Assembly: GCA_031280545.1 (NCBI GenBank) | Contig: JAITGP010000025.1 | Span: 1-31,480 of the forward strand | DNA from: Candidatus Peribacteria bacterium | GTDB lineage: Bacteria; Patescibacteria; JAEDAM01; Absconditabacterales; Absconditicoccaceae | Direction: 5' to 3' | DNA: 31,480 nucleotides | In this document: positions 1 to 7,417 of the stretch, in pieces | Numbering within the stretch: position 1 is the stretch's first letter | Layout: every line of letters starts with the position of its first letter | The notes under the pieces: generated by a model | The model's input: the letters and a program-made list of their open reading frames with translations, nothing else | The model's database searches: none | What the model was told of the DNA's origin: nothing | Translations under genes and position numbers: made by a program

Positions 1-120
1 TATGGTAGACATCTCCAAGCACTCAAAAAAGCCGGTATTATGAACTTTATCTCTAATCCTGATATGCTGGAACTCAGAGGAAATATCCTCTTGATGCTCT
101 GGAAAAGTGTGGTGAGGTAA
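1..120 (+). CDS. Surface/secreted protein, C-terminal module (partial, 5' end outside window)
   Basis: The frame is open from the first base and ends in TAA at 118-120. Only 39 residues are visible. They contain HLQALKKAGIM, a Asn-Pro pair, then LELRGNILLMLWKS. The same pattern (HLQALKEKGIL, NPEARLELR, MLMRS) ends the gene at the other edge of the window, so both carry one family of C-terminal module. It resembles an S-layer-homology-like repeat in spacing, which I infer and cannot prove from 39 residues. A bidirectional hairpin terminator follows at 224-257. Confidence 0.6.
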   Translation, partial: YGRHLQALKKAGIMNFISNPDMLELRGNILLMLWKSVVR

Positions 121-223
121 AACCTTCTTTCGTCATAGAAACCCTCTTCCTTTGTCTTGTTAAGAGAGATACAAGACTCCTCTCTCTATGTAGCCAATGT
201 AAAAGAATCTATCAACAAATTAT

Positions 224-257
224 AAAAAATCTCAACTCTACAGAGTTGAGATTTTTT
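224..257. terminator. Bidirectional terminator between surface-protein gene and hup
   Basis: Perfect 15-bp inverted repeat (224-238 with 243-257), loop TACA. Six A precede and six T follow, so it can end transcripts from both sides: the gene ending at 120 and hup. Confidence 0.85.
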
Positions 258-272
258 GCTTGTAAGCTGAAA

Positions 273-548
273 TTATTTCACAGCTGATTTGAAATCAGAA
301 CCAGCTTTGAAAGTAACCACTTTCATTGCAGGGATTTTGATTTTCTGAGAAGGATTCTGAGGATTAACACCTTCTCTAGCTTTTCTTTTAGAAGCTTTGA
401 AAGTTCCAAATCCTTGAATTCTAACTTCACCAGTTTTTTTAACACCTTCAATTACAGTTTCGATGAAAGCGTTAACGAGTTCAGCAGCGAGTTTTTTAGA
501 AACTCCGAGTTCTTCTGCCAAGCTAGCGATAAGAGCTGTTTTAGTCAT
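273..548 (-). CDS. hup: HU family DNA-binding protein
   Basis: 91 residues, the normal length of HU. The N-terminal helical dimerisation part is followed by the signature GFGTFKASKRKAREGVNPQN and the beta-arm with IKIPA, then FKAGSDFKSAV. HU bends and compacts DNA non-specifically as a dimer. It is single-cistron: its own promoter lies at 602-629 and a terminator at 224-257. The ATG at 548 is the only sensible start. No Shine-Dalgarno sequence precedes it; the leader is A/T only near the start and carries GTAC palindromes further up. No UGA codon is used. Confidence 0.95.
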   Translation of the reverse strand: MTKTALIASLAEELGVSKKLAAELVNAFIETVIEGVKKTGEVRIQGFGTFKASKRKAREGVNPQNPSQKIKIPAMKVVTFKAGSDFKSAVK

Positions 549-576
549 TAGTAGATACTAATAAATAAATAAAATC

Positions 577-594
577 GTACATATGTACTTGTAC
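577..594. promoter_or_regulatory. GTAC palindromes in hup leader, possible operator
   Basis: Positions 577-588 are a perfect 12-bp palindrome (GTACATATGTAC) and a third GTAC follows at 591-594, giving three GTAC units in 18 bp. The element lies just downstream of the hup -10, where a bound protein would block transcription. Operator function is inferred. Confidence 0.35.
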
Positions 595-601
595 ATTGGT
601 T

Positions 602-629
602 ATAATAGGGGATAGGGAAGGAAATGCAA
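602..629 (-). promoter_or_regulatory. hup promoter, TTGCAT-N16-TATTAT
   Basis: -35 TTGCAT (624-629), 16-bp spacer, -10 TATTAT (602-607), all read on the minus strand. Same architecture as eleven others in the window. Confidence 0.7.
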
Positions 630-760
630 GCCTTTTTTAAAGAAAATTTTCCCCTCTTTTATCTTCCTTGGCTAATTACCAGATTATGCTTATCCACTGA
701 TATTATTCTATATTGTATGAAAGATATGCAGGAAGTTTGTGTTGACTTATATAGAAAGCT

Positions 761-1324
761 CTATTTATTATCTATCAGGCTTTTAAGCTGTTTTAATGCT
801 CTAGAGCATTTTTGTCTGGCGGAATCTTGAGTAATTCATAAAATTCCTGCAATTTCAGCATACTCTTTTTCTTCTATAAATTTTAAAAAGAGAACATCCT
901 GACTGATACTATCCAATTGGAGCATCGTTTCTTGGATTTGCTCAAAGTTGAATTCAGTTTCCAAAATTTCAGTAATATCGGTAGGATCTTCTATTTGGTC
1001 AATGAAGGATTCATCATGCTCTATTCCTTCACCGATAGGAAAAATAAGGGTCTCTCTTTTTTTCCAGAAATCCTTGAGGTTATTTTTGAAAATTGATCGA
1101 ATATATCCACTAAAATTTTGTTCTAGGTCAAACTTTGGCAAGGCATTTCGACATTTTACATAAAAATCTGCGATAACATCATCGCTTTCTTGCTGACCCA
1201 TAGCATAATTGGCTTTGAGATAACGATAAAAAATATCTACAGTTTCTTGATAAAAATCACTAAAGCTAGGTTCATCTTGCTGGATAAGGAGTTGTTTGAA
1301 TTGGATTTCAAAATCTATAACCAT
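761..1324 (-). CDS. RNA polymerase sigma factor, ECF-like (sigma-70 family)
   Basis: 187 residues when TGA at 836-838 is read as glycine; true stop TAG 761-763. Region 2 is seen around residues 25-90 (FYRYLKANYAMG, SDDVIADFY, FSGYIRSIFKNNLKDFWKK). Region 4 ends the protein with YAEIAGILGITQDSARQKC followed by SRALKQLK, a helix-turn-helix whose turn glycine is the UGA codon. No region 1 or 3 is present, which fits the ECF group. It would recruit RNA polymerase to a special promoter set; the target is unknown. It lies 70 bases downstream of a ferredoxin gene and probably shares its promoter at 1767-1794. No anti-sigma gene is adjacent. Confidence 0.85.
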
Positions 1325-1394
1325 TCGCGAAATAACGAGACAAAAGGTCTTTTCAGATAAAACGAACTAAACAGGGGTTTGTGACAGGATTTTA

Positions 1395-1724
1395 TTAATA
1401 TACTTTTTGTAAGATGACCGTGTGCTCTTGATCATCACGGAAAGCTTCTGATTTGATACCTGCTACACAGGCAAGAATTTCCTGGGGATTCCCTTCTGTA
1501 TCAGTAGGCAATGGGATGAGAGGAGTAGTGATTTTATCTCCTTGAAGGATTTCACCGCCCGTCTCTACTTTACAGAGGCATACTCAGCAAACTCCTCCTC
1601 CACAAGAGAGAGGAATATCGATTCCATGGAAGCTAGCAAGTTCTTGGATGCTTTTGAGGTCTTCAGCGAGAAAGCTTCAGAGTTCTTTTCCAGTGGGATC
1701 TTTTATGATAACGGTGACGCTCAT
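1395..1724 (-). CDS. 2Fe-2S ferredoxin (plant type)
   Basis: 109 residues, visible only when UGA is read as glycine. Cys41-x4-Cys46-x2-Cys49 and Cys86 form the four ligands of a [2Fe-2S] cluster (motif CGGGVCGVC, then ACVAG). Glycine 47, between the cluster cysteines, is a UGA codon, as is Gly16. An extra Cys51 follows. The protein should be a soluble one-electron carrier; its partners are not in the window. It is first in a likely two-gene operon with the sigma factor. Start ATG at 1724 gives the usual beta-grasp N-terminus SVTVIIKDPTG. Confidence 0.9.
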
Positions 1725-1766
1725 TAGGTGATTAAACAAAAATAAAACTGATAAATTGTTGCGATA

Positions 1767-1794
1767 AGTGTATGTTTCCTTGGCAGATATGCAA
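1767..1794 (-). promoter_or_regulatory. Ferredoxin-sigma operon promoter, TTGCAT-N16-TACACT
   Basis: -35 TTGCAT (1789-1794), 16-bp spacer, -10 TACACT (1767-1772) on the minus strand, about 40 bases before the ferredoxin ATG. Confidence 0.65.
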
Positions 1795-1813
1795 GAGAAA
1801 TTACTTACAAGAA

Positions 1814-1844
1814 TAAAAAAAAGACAACCCCTAGAGGGTTATCT
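1814..1844 (-). terminator. Terminator of the L29-S17-L14 operon
   Basis: Stem AGATAACCC / GGGTTGTCT with one G-U pair, 5-base loop, then eight or more T on the minus strand, just after rplN. Confidence 0.85.
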
Positions 1845-1875
1845 CATTTTATATTTCAGTTGTAGGTACTATTGT

Positions 1876-2253
1876 TTATACCACTTCTTCTGCCATGTTG
1901 GTAATATTTCTCCAACCCAAATCACGAAGCTCTCTAGCTACAGGTCCGAATACTCTCTTTCCGATAGGGTTCAGATTCCCTTTTGTGTCTTTAGTCAAAA
2001 GTACTACCGCATTGTCTCCGAAACGTACATAGGTTCCGTCTGGGCGAGCGATTTCTTTTCTTACACGAACAATCACTGCTGGTACCACCTGTCCTTTTTT
2101 TACAGAAGCAGTAGGAGAAGCATCTTTTACAGCTACAACAACTCTGTCTCCGATCGTACCGGTACGAGCGTTTCCTTTGATTATTCTGATGATTTTGGCT
2201 TTTTTAGCTTGCGTATTATCCGCAACTACTACCATACTTTCCTGTTTTAGCAT
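1876..2253 (-). CDS. rplN: 50S ribosomal protein L14 (uL14)
   Basis: 125 residues, near the usual 122. Recognised from VVVADNTQAKKAKIIRI, GDRVVVAVKDA, KKGQVVPAVIVR, RFGDNAVVLL and IGKRVFGPVARELR. It binds 23S rRNA at the subunit interface. Last gene of a three-gene operon, 33 bases after rpsQ, and followed by a terminator, so L24 and L5, its usual downstream neighbours, are not here. A few residues (LKQE) before the conserved start are extra; the Met at residue 7 is an alternative start. Stop TAA; no UGA. Confidence 0.95.
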   Translation of the reverse strand: MLKQESMVVVADNTQAKKAKIIRIIKGNARTGTIGDRVVVAVKDASPTASVKKGQVVPAVIVRVRKEIARPDGTYVRFGDNAVVLLTKDTKGNLNPIGKRVFGPVARELRDLGWRNITNMAEEVV

Positions 2254-2286
2254 TGTTTTTTAAGCTACGAGAATTAAAAGTTTACC

Positions 2287-2532
2287 TTATTTCACAATCT
2301 CCCACCTGATGAGTTTGCTTAGCGGTGGAATAGCTCTAATCTTTACGGTATCTCCGATTTGAGTCGCATTTTCAGTATCGTGTGCATAGTATTTTTTGCG
2401 AACTACAAATCTTTTTTTGTAGATAGGGTGCATTTGTACACTCTTTACCATCACGACACGAGTCTTTTGCATTTTGTCGCTTACGACTTCTCCGATGAGT
2501 TCTTTGATGTTTTTATCTCCAATAATGGTCAT
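2287..2532 (-). CDS. rpsQ: 30S ribosomal protein S17 (uS17)
   Basis: 81 residues. The OB-fold protein is recognised by LIGEVVSDKMQKTRVVMV, HPIYKKRFVVRKKYYAHD and GDTVKIRAIPPLSK. It binds 16S rRNA early in assembly. Its ATG overlaps the stop of rpmC by one base (TAATG), which indicates translational coupling and also shows that TAA, not TGA, is the stop in use. Confidence 0.95.
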   Translation of the reverse strand: MTIIGDKNIKELIGEVVSDKMQKTRVVMVKSVQMHPIYKKRFVVRKKYYAHDTENATQIGDTVKIRAIPPLSKLIRWEIVK

Positions 2533-2735
2533 TAGTTAGCCAATTTAGAATGTAAAACCGTATTGATTCTTGCAATTTGTACTCTGATTTCTCCGAGTTG
2601 GTGAGTTTCTTTGAGCCCACGGATTTGATTTTTCATTTTGAGAGCAAAAAGTTCGTTTTTGAGTTTTTTTCTCATCGCAACGAGGTCTTTTGGTGATTTC
2701 TCAGTAATTTCATTCATAAATGATTTAGTTTTCAT
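2532..2735 (-). CDS. rpmC: 50S ribosomal protein L29 (uL29)
   Basis: 67 residues from the first ATG. The two-helix hairpin is seen in LVAMRKKLKNELFALKMKN and GEIRVQIARINTVL. The first six residues (KTKSF) are not typical; the Met at residue 7 (2717) gives a conventional N-terminus (NEITEKSPKDL) and may be the true start. L16, which normally precedes L29, is absent: the next gene upstream is divergent, so this operon begins here with its own promoter. Confidence 0.9.
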   Translation of the reverse strand: MKTKSFMNEITEKSPKDLVAMRKKLKNELFALKMKNQIRGLKETHQLGEIRVQIARINTVLHSKLAN

Positions 2736-2783
2736 CGATAATGAACAAGAATAAAGCTGTAAAATTCTGAATGCAGTAGTGAC

Positions 2784-2811
2784 TGTATAGTTATTTGCTT
2801 TCGAATTGCAA
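2784..2811 (-). promoter_or_regulatory. rpmC operon promoter, TTGCAA-N16-TATACA
   Basis: -35 TTGCAA (2806-2811), 16-bp spacer, -10 TATACA (2784-2789), minus strand. Its -35 lies 24 bp from the -35 of the divergent promoter at 2836. Confidence 0.7.
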
Positions 2812-2835
2812 GAGGATTTTCCTTAATTTTTTTGT

Positions 2836-2863
2836 TTGCAAAAGCGACCCTAAACTTTATACT
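2836..2863 (+). promoter_or_regulatory. Promoter of the O-antigen-ligase-like gene, TTGCAA-N16-TATACT
   Basis: -35 TTGCAA (2836-2841), 16-bp spacer, -10 TATACT (2858-2863). It fixes the transcription start near 2870 and so excludes any translation start upstream of that. Confidence 0.7.
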
Positions 2864-2924
2864 GCAGGGGAAAAAGAAAAACAAAAGCAGATGGACTTCC
2901 TTTACTTTGTATCTAATTTCCACC

Positions 2925-4478
2925 ATGAATCTCTGCAAACTTAAGTCTCGACTAGTTCTGCTTTGTAAAATCTTTCTGATTGGGCTACTGCTTCAATTTT
3001 TTCTCCAGACGTTTGTCACGTTTCAATTAGGACGGGATGGAAGCTTTTGGACGGCTGTTTGGATGTGGAAGGAATTCATCCTTCTCCTTTTATTAGTGGC
3101 TGTGGGCTATGTGGCAGTGAGTCAAGGTACCAAACGGTGGAAAGAGTGGAAAATTACTGATCATTGGTGGACGTTCCTCAAAAAACATGCTTTGCTTCAA
3201 TTTATTCTGCTTTTTGTAGGTTCTGCTATCGTCTTCTTCTTTCTCGCGGTGGTGGTTCAACGTGTGGAACTTTCCCCATTTATTCTTTCTCTCAAATATG
3301 ATCTGCTTCCTTTTTTTATCTTTGGATTGGGGGCATGTATAGGAGTGTTAATTTTTACTGAAAAAGACAAAGAGCTTTTTCAAACCTATAAAAAGCTGAT
3401 GATCCGATGTTTACGAGGAGGGATTATTTGGTGGGTAGTGGTGTATTTTTCTCCTAATGTTTTTAGACATTTTGGTTATGACGGACTCAATTATGAGGGA
3501 ACTATTTGAGTGAGACCACCTTCAGCATATTATACGCTAGTAAATCCTCGTTTTCCTGGTAGTTATGTCAGAAATCAATTCCTTTTTGAGAGACCAATTA
3601 GTTTTGGATTTTGGTTAGTAGCGTTTTTTCCTTTCTTTGCCTTGGGATTCTTGAGAAAAAAGAATATAAAAAATCAGATTTGGTATGTCATTATTTTCGG
3701 ACTTTTAGTATTTTCTACTTGGTCTAGGGCAGGGATCGCTGTCTTCGCGGTGGAAGTAGTAGCTGTAGTGTTACTATTGCACCGAAAAGCTTTGAAAAAG
3801 TGGTTGCGAGGAATTTTAGCTTTAGGAGTTTTGAGTCTCGGAGGTATTGCTTATTTGGGGACGTCTTTCTTCGCAAGGGAACACTCTAATACGGGACATT
3901 TAGTATTGGTGCAGGAGGGGCGAAATTTGGCAAAAGAACGTTTACTTGTAGGGCGAGGAGCAGGATATTCAGGACCAGCTTCCCATCAACTGTGTTATAA
4001 TCCAAAGGGAAATGCGAGGTGTGAAGCAATTCAGGCAATTAACGAAAAACATAGTATTGGAACGTATGGGTATAATCCTGAGAACCAGTATCTTCAAATT
4101 CTGATGGAATATGGGATTGTGGGGTTGCTTTTTTGGCTTGCGATGCTGTGCTGGATTTTGTACTACACTGCAAAATTGGTATGGATGTATCGCAATACGG
4201 AAAAGTCATCGTATCAGAAATTGCTTTGGTGGAGTTTGATCGGATTTGAAATTGGTTTACTTGGGCTATGTGCAGAAGGAATGGTCTTGCATAGTTTAGT
4301 AGATAGAATGATTGTCTACCCGTTTTTTCTCCTCTATGGATTGGCGATTGGCTCTTGGGAAAGTATAAAAGATGATGTATATCTTCCTGTAGTAGCAGAA
4401 AAGAAATCAAAGAAAAAGAAAGCTGGTGCGAGATCAAAGGGAAAAAAGGCTGATAAGAAAAAGAGGAGAAAGAAGTAG
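2925..4478 (+). CDS. O-antigen ligase / Wzy-type polymerase family membrane protein
   Basis: 517 residues with TGA at 3507-3509 read as glycine. About ten hydrophobic segments are visible. The region FSTWSRAGIAVF, and later NPENQYLQILMEYGIVGLL with LVDRMIVYPF, match the Wzy_C (O-antigen ligase) family, whose members transfer or polymerise lipid-linked glycans outside the inner membrane. The C-terminus is a lysine-rich tail of about 30 residues, expected in the cytoplasm. ATG 2925 was chosen because the promoter -10 ends at 2863. No other glycan genes are adjacent. Exact substrate cannot be told. It ends 3 bases before the convergent gene's stop. Confidence 0.75.
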
Positions 4479-4481
4479 GAT

Positions 4482-4871
4482 TTACAAATTAACTCTGAAA
4501 ATTTCATAACTTACTCTGCCTCTGACGATAGCATCTTTTATCATTTTTTCGTTTCTATTAAGAGTGGAAGTTCAGCTTTTTATTTCTAGTAAGATAATTT
4601 GTTGCAAATCTCCGCTAGCTAGCCCATCAAAGACTAAATAATCGATTCCTTTTCCGATGAAAACGAGATCTTTGCAATTATAAGGGAATCCCGGCAAGGC
4701 GGGTGCAACTTTTTCTGTAACGTCTCCGAGGATGACACTTCTGGATTGTTTAGCAGAGTGTTTTCTGGCATCTTGTATCGCGGAGCGAAGGGCTATTTTT
4801 GCGAAAAGGTAACCGATGATGGCTCATAGGATGATTCCGAGAAGGAGAGGGAGATGTTGAGATTCAGGCAT
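4482..4871 (-). CDS. Membrane-anchored Holliday junction resolvase-like endonuclease (PF10107-like)
   Basis: 129 residues, seen only with UGA as glycine (one in the N-terminal helix, one in EIKSGTS). Residues 6-28 form one membrane segment. The rest contains FPYNCKDLVFIGKGIDYLVF, then DGL and IILLEIKSG. This is the restriction-enzyme-like fold of the Holliday-junction-resolvase-related family, with the acidic residue of D-(Y/F)-(L/I)-V-F and the E-x-K of EIKSG as likely catalytic positions. Activity is inferred from family similarity. Its promoter at 4976-5003 leaves a leader of about 95 bases with a strong hairpin. Confidence 0.7.
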
Positions 4872-4912
4872 TAGGATTAAAAAGAGACATAAAAGGGTTT
4901 AACCGCAAAGAC

Positions 4913-4949
4913 GGCGTCCCCCGTATGAAGCTACGGGGCAAGGGACGCG
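4913..4949 (-). other. GC-rich hairpin in the leader of the PF10107-like gene
   Basis: On the minus strand GCGTCC, a 5-base bulge, CCCGTA, a 6-base loop, TACGGG and GGACGC pair as two coaxial perfect stems. It stands out from the AT-rich surroundings and lies between promoter and start codon. Confidence 0.55.
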
Positions 4950-4975
4950 AAGATAAAGAAAAGAAGAGTAGCAAG

Positions 4976-5003
4976 AATATATCCATTTGGTTGTAAAATG
5001 CAA
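4976..5003 (-). promoter_or_regulatory. Promoter of the PF10107-like gene, TTGCAT-N16-TATATT
   Basis: -35 TTGCAT (4998-5003), 16-bp spacer, -10 TATATT (4976-4981), minus strand. Confidence 0.65.
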
Positions 5004-5010
5004 AAAGAGC

Positions 5011-5364
5011 TTATAGAGGGAAGAAATCTTCCATATAAACTCTTATACGACCATCAATATGATGGTTTAAATTACAATGTCTTGTTCAGGCTGTTTGTCG
5101 TAGAAATTCAAATACCCCCAGAACTTCTCCAATTTTTTTCTTTTCCAGTTCCACGGTAGAACAAGCGATTTTGGTTGAGAAACCTACTCCTTCTACCCTG
5201 GTATAGTATTTCTTCCGATATTCACCGCTTCCAGTGATATCAATTTCTACTACTTCACCGTCTACGACAGGAATATTATTCCTTTTGCATTTTGAACATT
5301 CAGATGGCGTATAGCCAATCTTTAACATTGCTTCTTGCACTGCATTTTTCTCTTCAGTACTCAT
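5011..5364 (-). CDS. Hypothetical small protein with a CxxC knuckle
   Basis: I do not recognise the family. From ATG 5364 the frame gives 92 residues up to TGA (5086-5088). If UGA is glycine it runs 25 residues on to TAA at 5011. The protein has CSKCKRNNIPVV near residue 23, a possible half zinc-binding knuckle, a beta-rich middle and no membrane segment or signal peptide. The last part after the UGA (rich in His, Asn, Arg) overlaps a hairpin at 5050-5066, so the UGA may be the functional end. The promoter has a GATATATATATC palindrome in its spacer, shared with three other genes of the window. Confidence 0.6.
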
Positions 5365-5426
5365 AATTTAAATTTTTTAGTATAACAATTTTGTTTTTGT
5401 CTATCCACCTGATAGACGTAATGGAG

Positions 5427-5455
5427 AATGTACAGATATATATATCTAAAGTCAA
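5427..5455 (-). promoter_or_regulatory. Palindrome-spacer promoter upstream of the CxxC protein
   Basis: Minus strand: -35 TTGACT (5450-5455), 17-bp spacer, -10 TACATT (5427-5432). The spacer contains the 14-bp perfect palindrome AGATATATATATCT (5434-5447). Shared with promoters at 17923, 20152 and 22437. Confidence 0.6.
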
Positions 5456-5492
5456 GCCGAAATAAGAAAAAAGTCTGATTTTTAATTTTAGC

Positions 5493-5520
5493 TTGCATTT
5501 TTTCTTATAATTTCTACAAT
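5493..5520 (+). promoter_or_regulatory. serS promoter, TTGCAT-N16-TACAAT
   Basis: -35 TTGCAT (5493-5498), 16-bp spacer, -10 TACAAT (5515-5520), 50 bases before the ATG. Confidence 0.7.
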
Positions 5521-5570
5521 TTCTCTTAGAAAAACTTTGACCTTTATTTATTTAATCTCTATTTTTTCCT

Positions 5571-6803
5571 ATGTTAGACCTGAAAAAGATTCGTGAAAAC
5601 TTTGACCAATACAAAGCTGACCTTAATAAAAGGGGAAATAGTGTGGATATTGATGCCATTCTTACTTTAGATGATGAGAGAAAAGTGCTTCAACAGCAGA
5701 TTGATGCTCTTAAATTTCAACAAAAAGAACTCGCTTCCAAACAGGATTATGAGGGAGCTAAAGCCTTAAAAGCTGATGTACAGGCTATGGAAACTGATTA
5801 TACTGAGTTGATAAAAAGGCTGAATACTCTCCTTTTGAGAGTGCCAAATTTTCTGTCTCCTAAAGTGCCAGAGGGAAAAGATGAAACAGAAAACGTAGAG
5901 ATCAAGAGAGTAGGAGAGATTCCACAGTTTGATTTTCCTGTGGTGGATCATATTACGCTGATGAAAAAATATGATATGGTTGACTTTGAAAGAGGGGTAA
6001 AGATTGCAGGAGCTCGCTCTTATTTCCTAAAAAATGATGGAATGATGTTAGAGCAGGCAGTTTTACAATATGCTTTGCAAAAAATCGTTAAAAAGGGGTT
6101 TCAGCCTTTCGCTGTACCTAATATTGTAAATACGGATTGTTTAGTAGGAACGGGGTATTTTCCAGGAGGAGAAGAAGATGCGTATCGATTAGAGAGAGAT
6201 GATCAATGGATGATTGCTACAGCAGAAATCCCACTGACTTCCTATCATACGGGAGATATTTTGAGTAAGGCTGAATTGCCGAAAAAATTTGTAGGGCTTT
6301 CCCCTTGTTATCGTCGTGAAGCGGGAAGTTATGGAAAAGATACGGCAGGACTCTATAGGGTACACCAGTTTAATAAACTTGAGCAGGTAGTAATTTTGCC
6401 TGAAAATGTTGCGATGTCCGATCAACTTCATGCTCAGATTTTGGCTAACGCCGAGGAAATTATTTCAGATTTATGATTGCCTTATCGTGTATTGCAACTG
6501 TGTGCAGGAGATTTAGCGATTGGGAAATATGATTCTCATGATATCGAATGCCGAATGCCATCTCGTGAGAGCTATGGAGAGACGCATTCTGCTACTTCCT
6601 TTTTAGATTTTCAAGCTAGAAGGCTAAATTTACGTTATCGTGATAGTGAAGGAAATATTAAATTCTGTTATACGATGAATAATACTGCAGTGGCGACTCC
6701 TCGTATTTTGATTTCAATTATCGAAAATAATCAGACGAAAGACGGGAAAATCAGAATTCCAAAAGTATTACAGCCCTACATGGGAAAAGAATTCATTGGA
6801 TAG
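5571..6803 (+). CDS. serS: Seryl-tRNA synthetase
   Basis: 410 residues with one UGA (6474-6476) read as glycine in LGLPYRVLQLCAGD. The N-terminal coiled coil (about residues 1-105) binds tRNA-Ser. The class II core follows: TAEIPLTSYH, motif 2 CYRREAGSYGKDTAGLYRVH, and motif 3 region MNNTAVATPRILISIIENNQ with the ATP-binding Arg. It charges tRNA-Ser in the cytoplasm. The motif 3 NNT variant is seen in some bacterial lineages. Stop TAG. The MazG-like gene follows after 88 bases and may be cotranscribed. Confidence 0.97.
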
Positions 6804-6891
6804 TAGGTATCTGGGTCATAGGTTCACCGGGAACAGTGTTGTTCATATGCTAGTAAGTTTGTAGAATATTTTATCTCTTACTTCTTCATCC

Positions 6892-7224
6892 ATGAAACAC
6901 AACAGACTCGTTAGGGATCAGCTCCCTCACCACATCACTGCTGATGGCAGAAAATGTGAGTTCCACAAAGCTTCCGATAAGGAGTTTCAAACAAAACTAC
7001 TACAAAAGTTTTTTGATGAAGTGAAATCCTTTCTTAATGCTACCCAGCTAGAGGATAAAAAGGAGAAATTGGCTGATTTGCATGAAGTGTGTGAGCATTT
7101 GATGTACTGGTATGGTATAGAAAAAGAAGAAGTCAGAACAATTAAAGAAAGCAGAAAACTCAATCTCTGAAGTTTTGCGGAAAGGTGGATTTTGGATGAG
7201 GAGGAGATTTTGTTATGATGTTAA
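6892..7224 (+). CDS. MazG-like nucleotide pyrophosphohydrolase
   Basis: 110 residues with UGA at 7168 and 7216 read as glycine. It starts KHNRLVRDQLPHHI and has a helical core (LLQKFFDEVKSFLN, EKLADLHEVCEHLMYWYG) with the E-x2-(E/D) type residues of the all-alpha NTP pyrophosphatase superfamily, then ends with GSFAERWILDE, matching the usual R-G-x-F-x-x-R ending of this group. Family members hydrolyse non-canonical or excess NTPs to NMP and pyrophosphate. The conserved ending appears only after the UGA is read through, which supports the recoding. Confidence 0.7.
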
Positions 7225-7230
7225 ATCCTC

Positions 7231-7300
7231 GCTCATTCTGTTCGCTGCCCTCTTCTCAGAGGGCAACATAACTTATGGAAAGTACCTGTGAACATAAGTT
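7231..7300. repeat. GC-rich hairpin element plus AT-rich inverted repeat
   Basis: Positions 7231-7264 match the element at 21681-21714 in 26 of 34 bases; the stem GCCCTC/GAGGGC keeps pairing through a C-to-T and G-to-A exchange. Directly after it AACTTATG (7270-7277) pairs with CATAAGTT (7293-7300). No gene is seen between 7225 and 7417. Confidence 0.5.
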
Positions 7301-7377
7301 GCGTTCTTTGCTCCATCTTGTGGGAGACACAGGCTTTGCAGTGAATTTTCTTTTTGGAAGAGTAGTATTTTCTGGAT

Positions 7378-7408
7378 AAAAAAAGATAGCCTGTTGATTT
7401 AGGCTACC
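7378..7408 (-). terminator. glyS terminator
   Basis: Minus strand: TAGCCT (7406-7401), 8-base loop, AGGCTA (7392-7387), then seven T. It follows the glyS stop by about 10 bases. Confidence 0.8.
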
Positions 7409-7417
7409 TTCTTGGGT

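Noticed and set aside
624..830. Plus-strand open frame of 68 codons
   Set aside because: It overlaps the hup promoter and the sigma-factor 3' end, contains no glycine and has no promoter; it is a shadow.
1768..2250. Plus-strand open frame opposite rplN
   Set aside because: Antisense shadow of a certain ribosomal protein gene; sequence is low in coding character.
2732..2938. Minus-strand open frame before rpmC
   Set aside because: It covers two divergent promoters and has no recognisable protein features.
6804..6891. Short GTTC/GAAC hairpin and tRNA-like look between serS and the MazG-like gene
   Set aside because: No acceptor stem, anticodon arm or T-loop consensus; not a tRNA.
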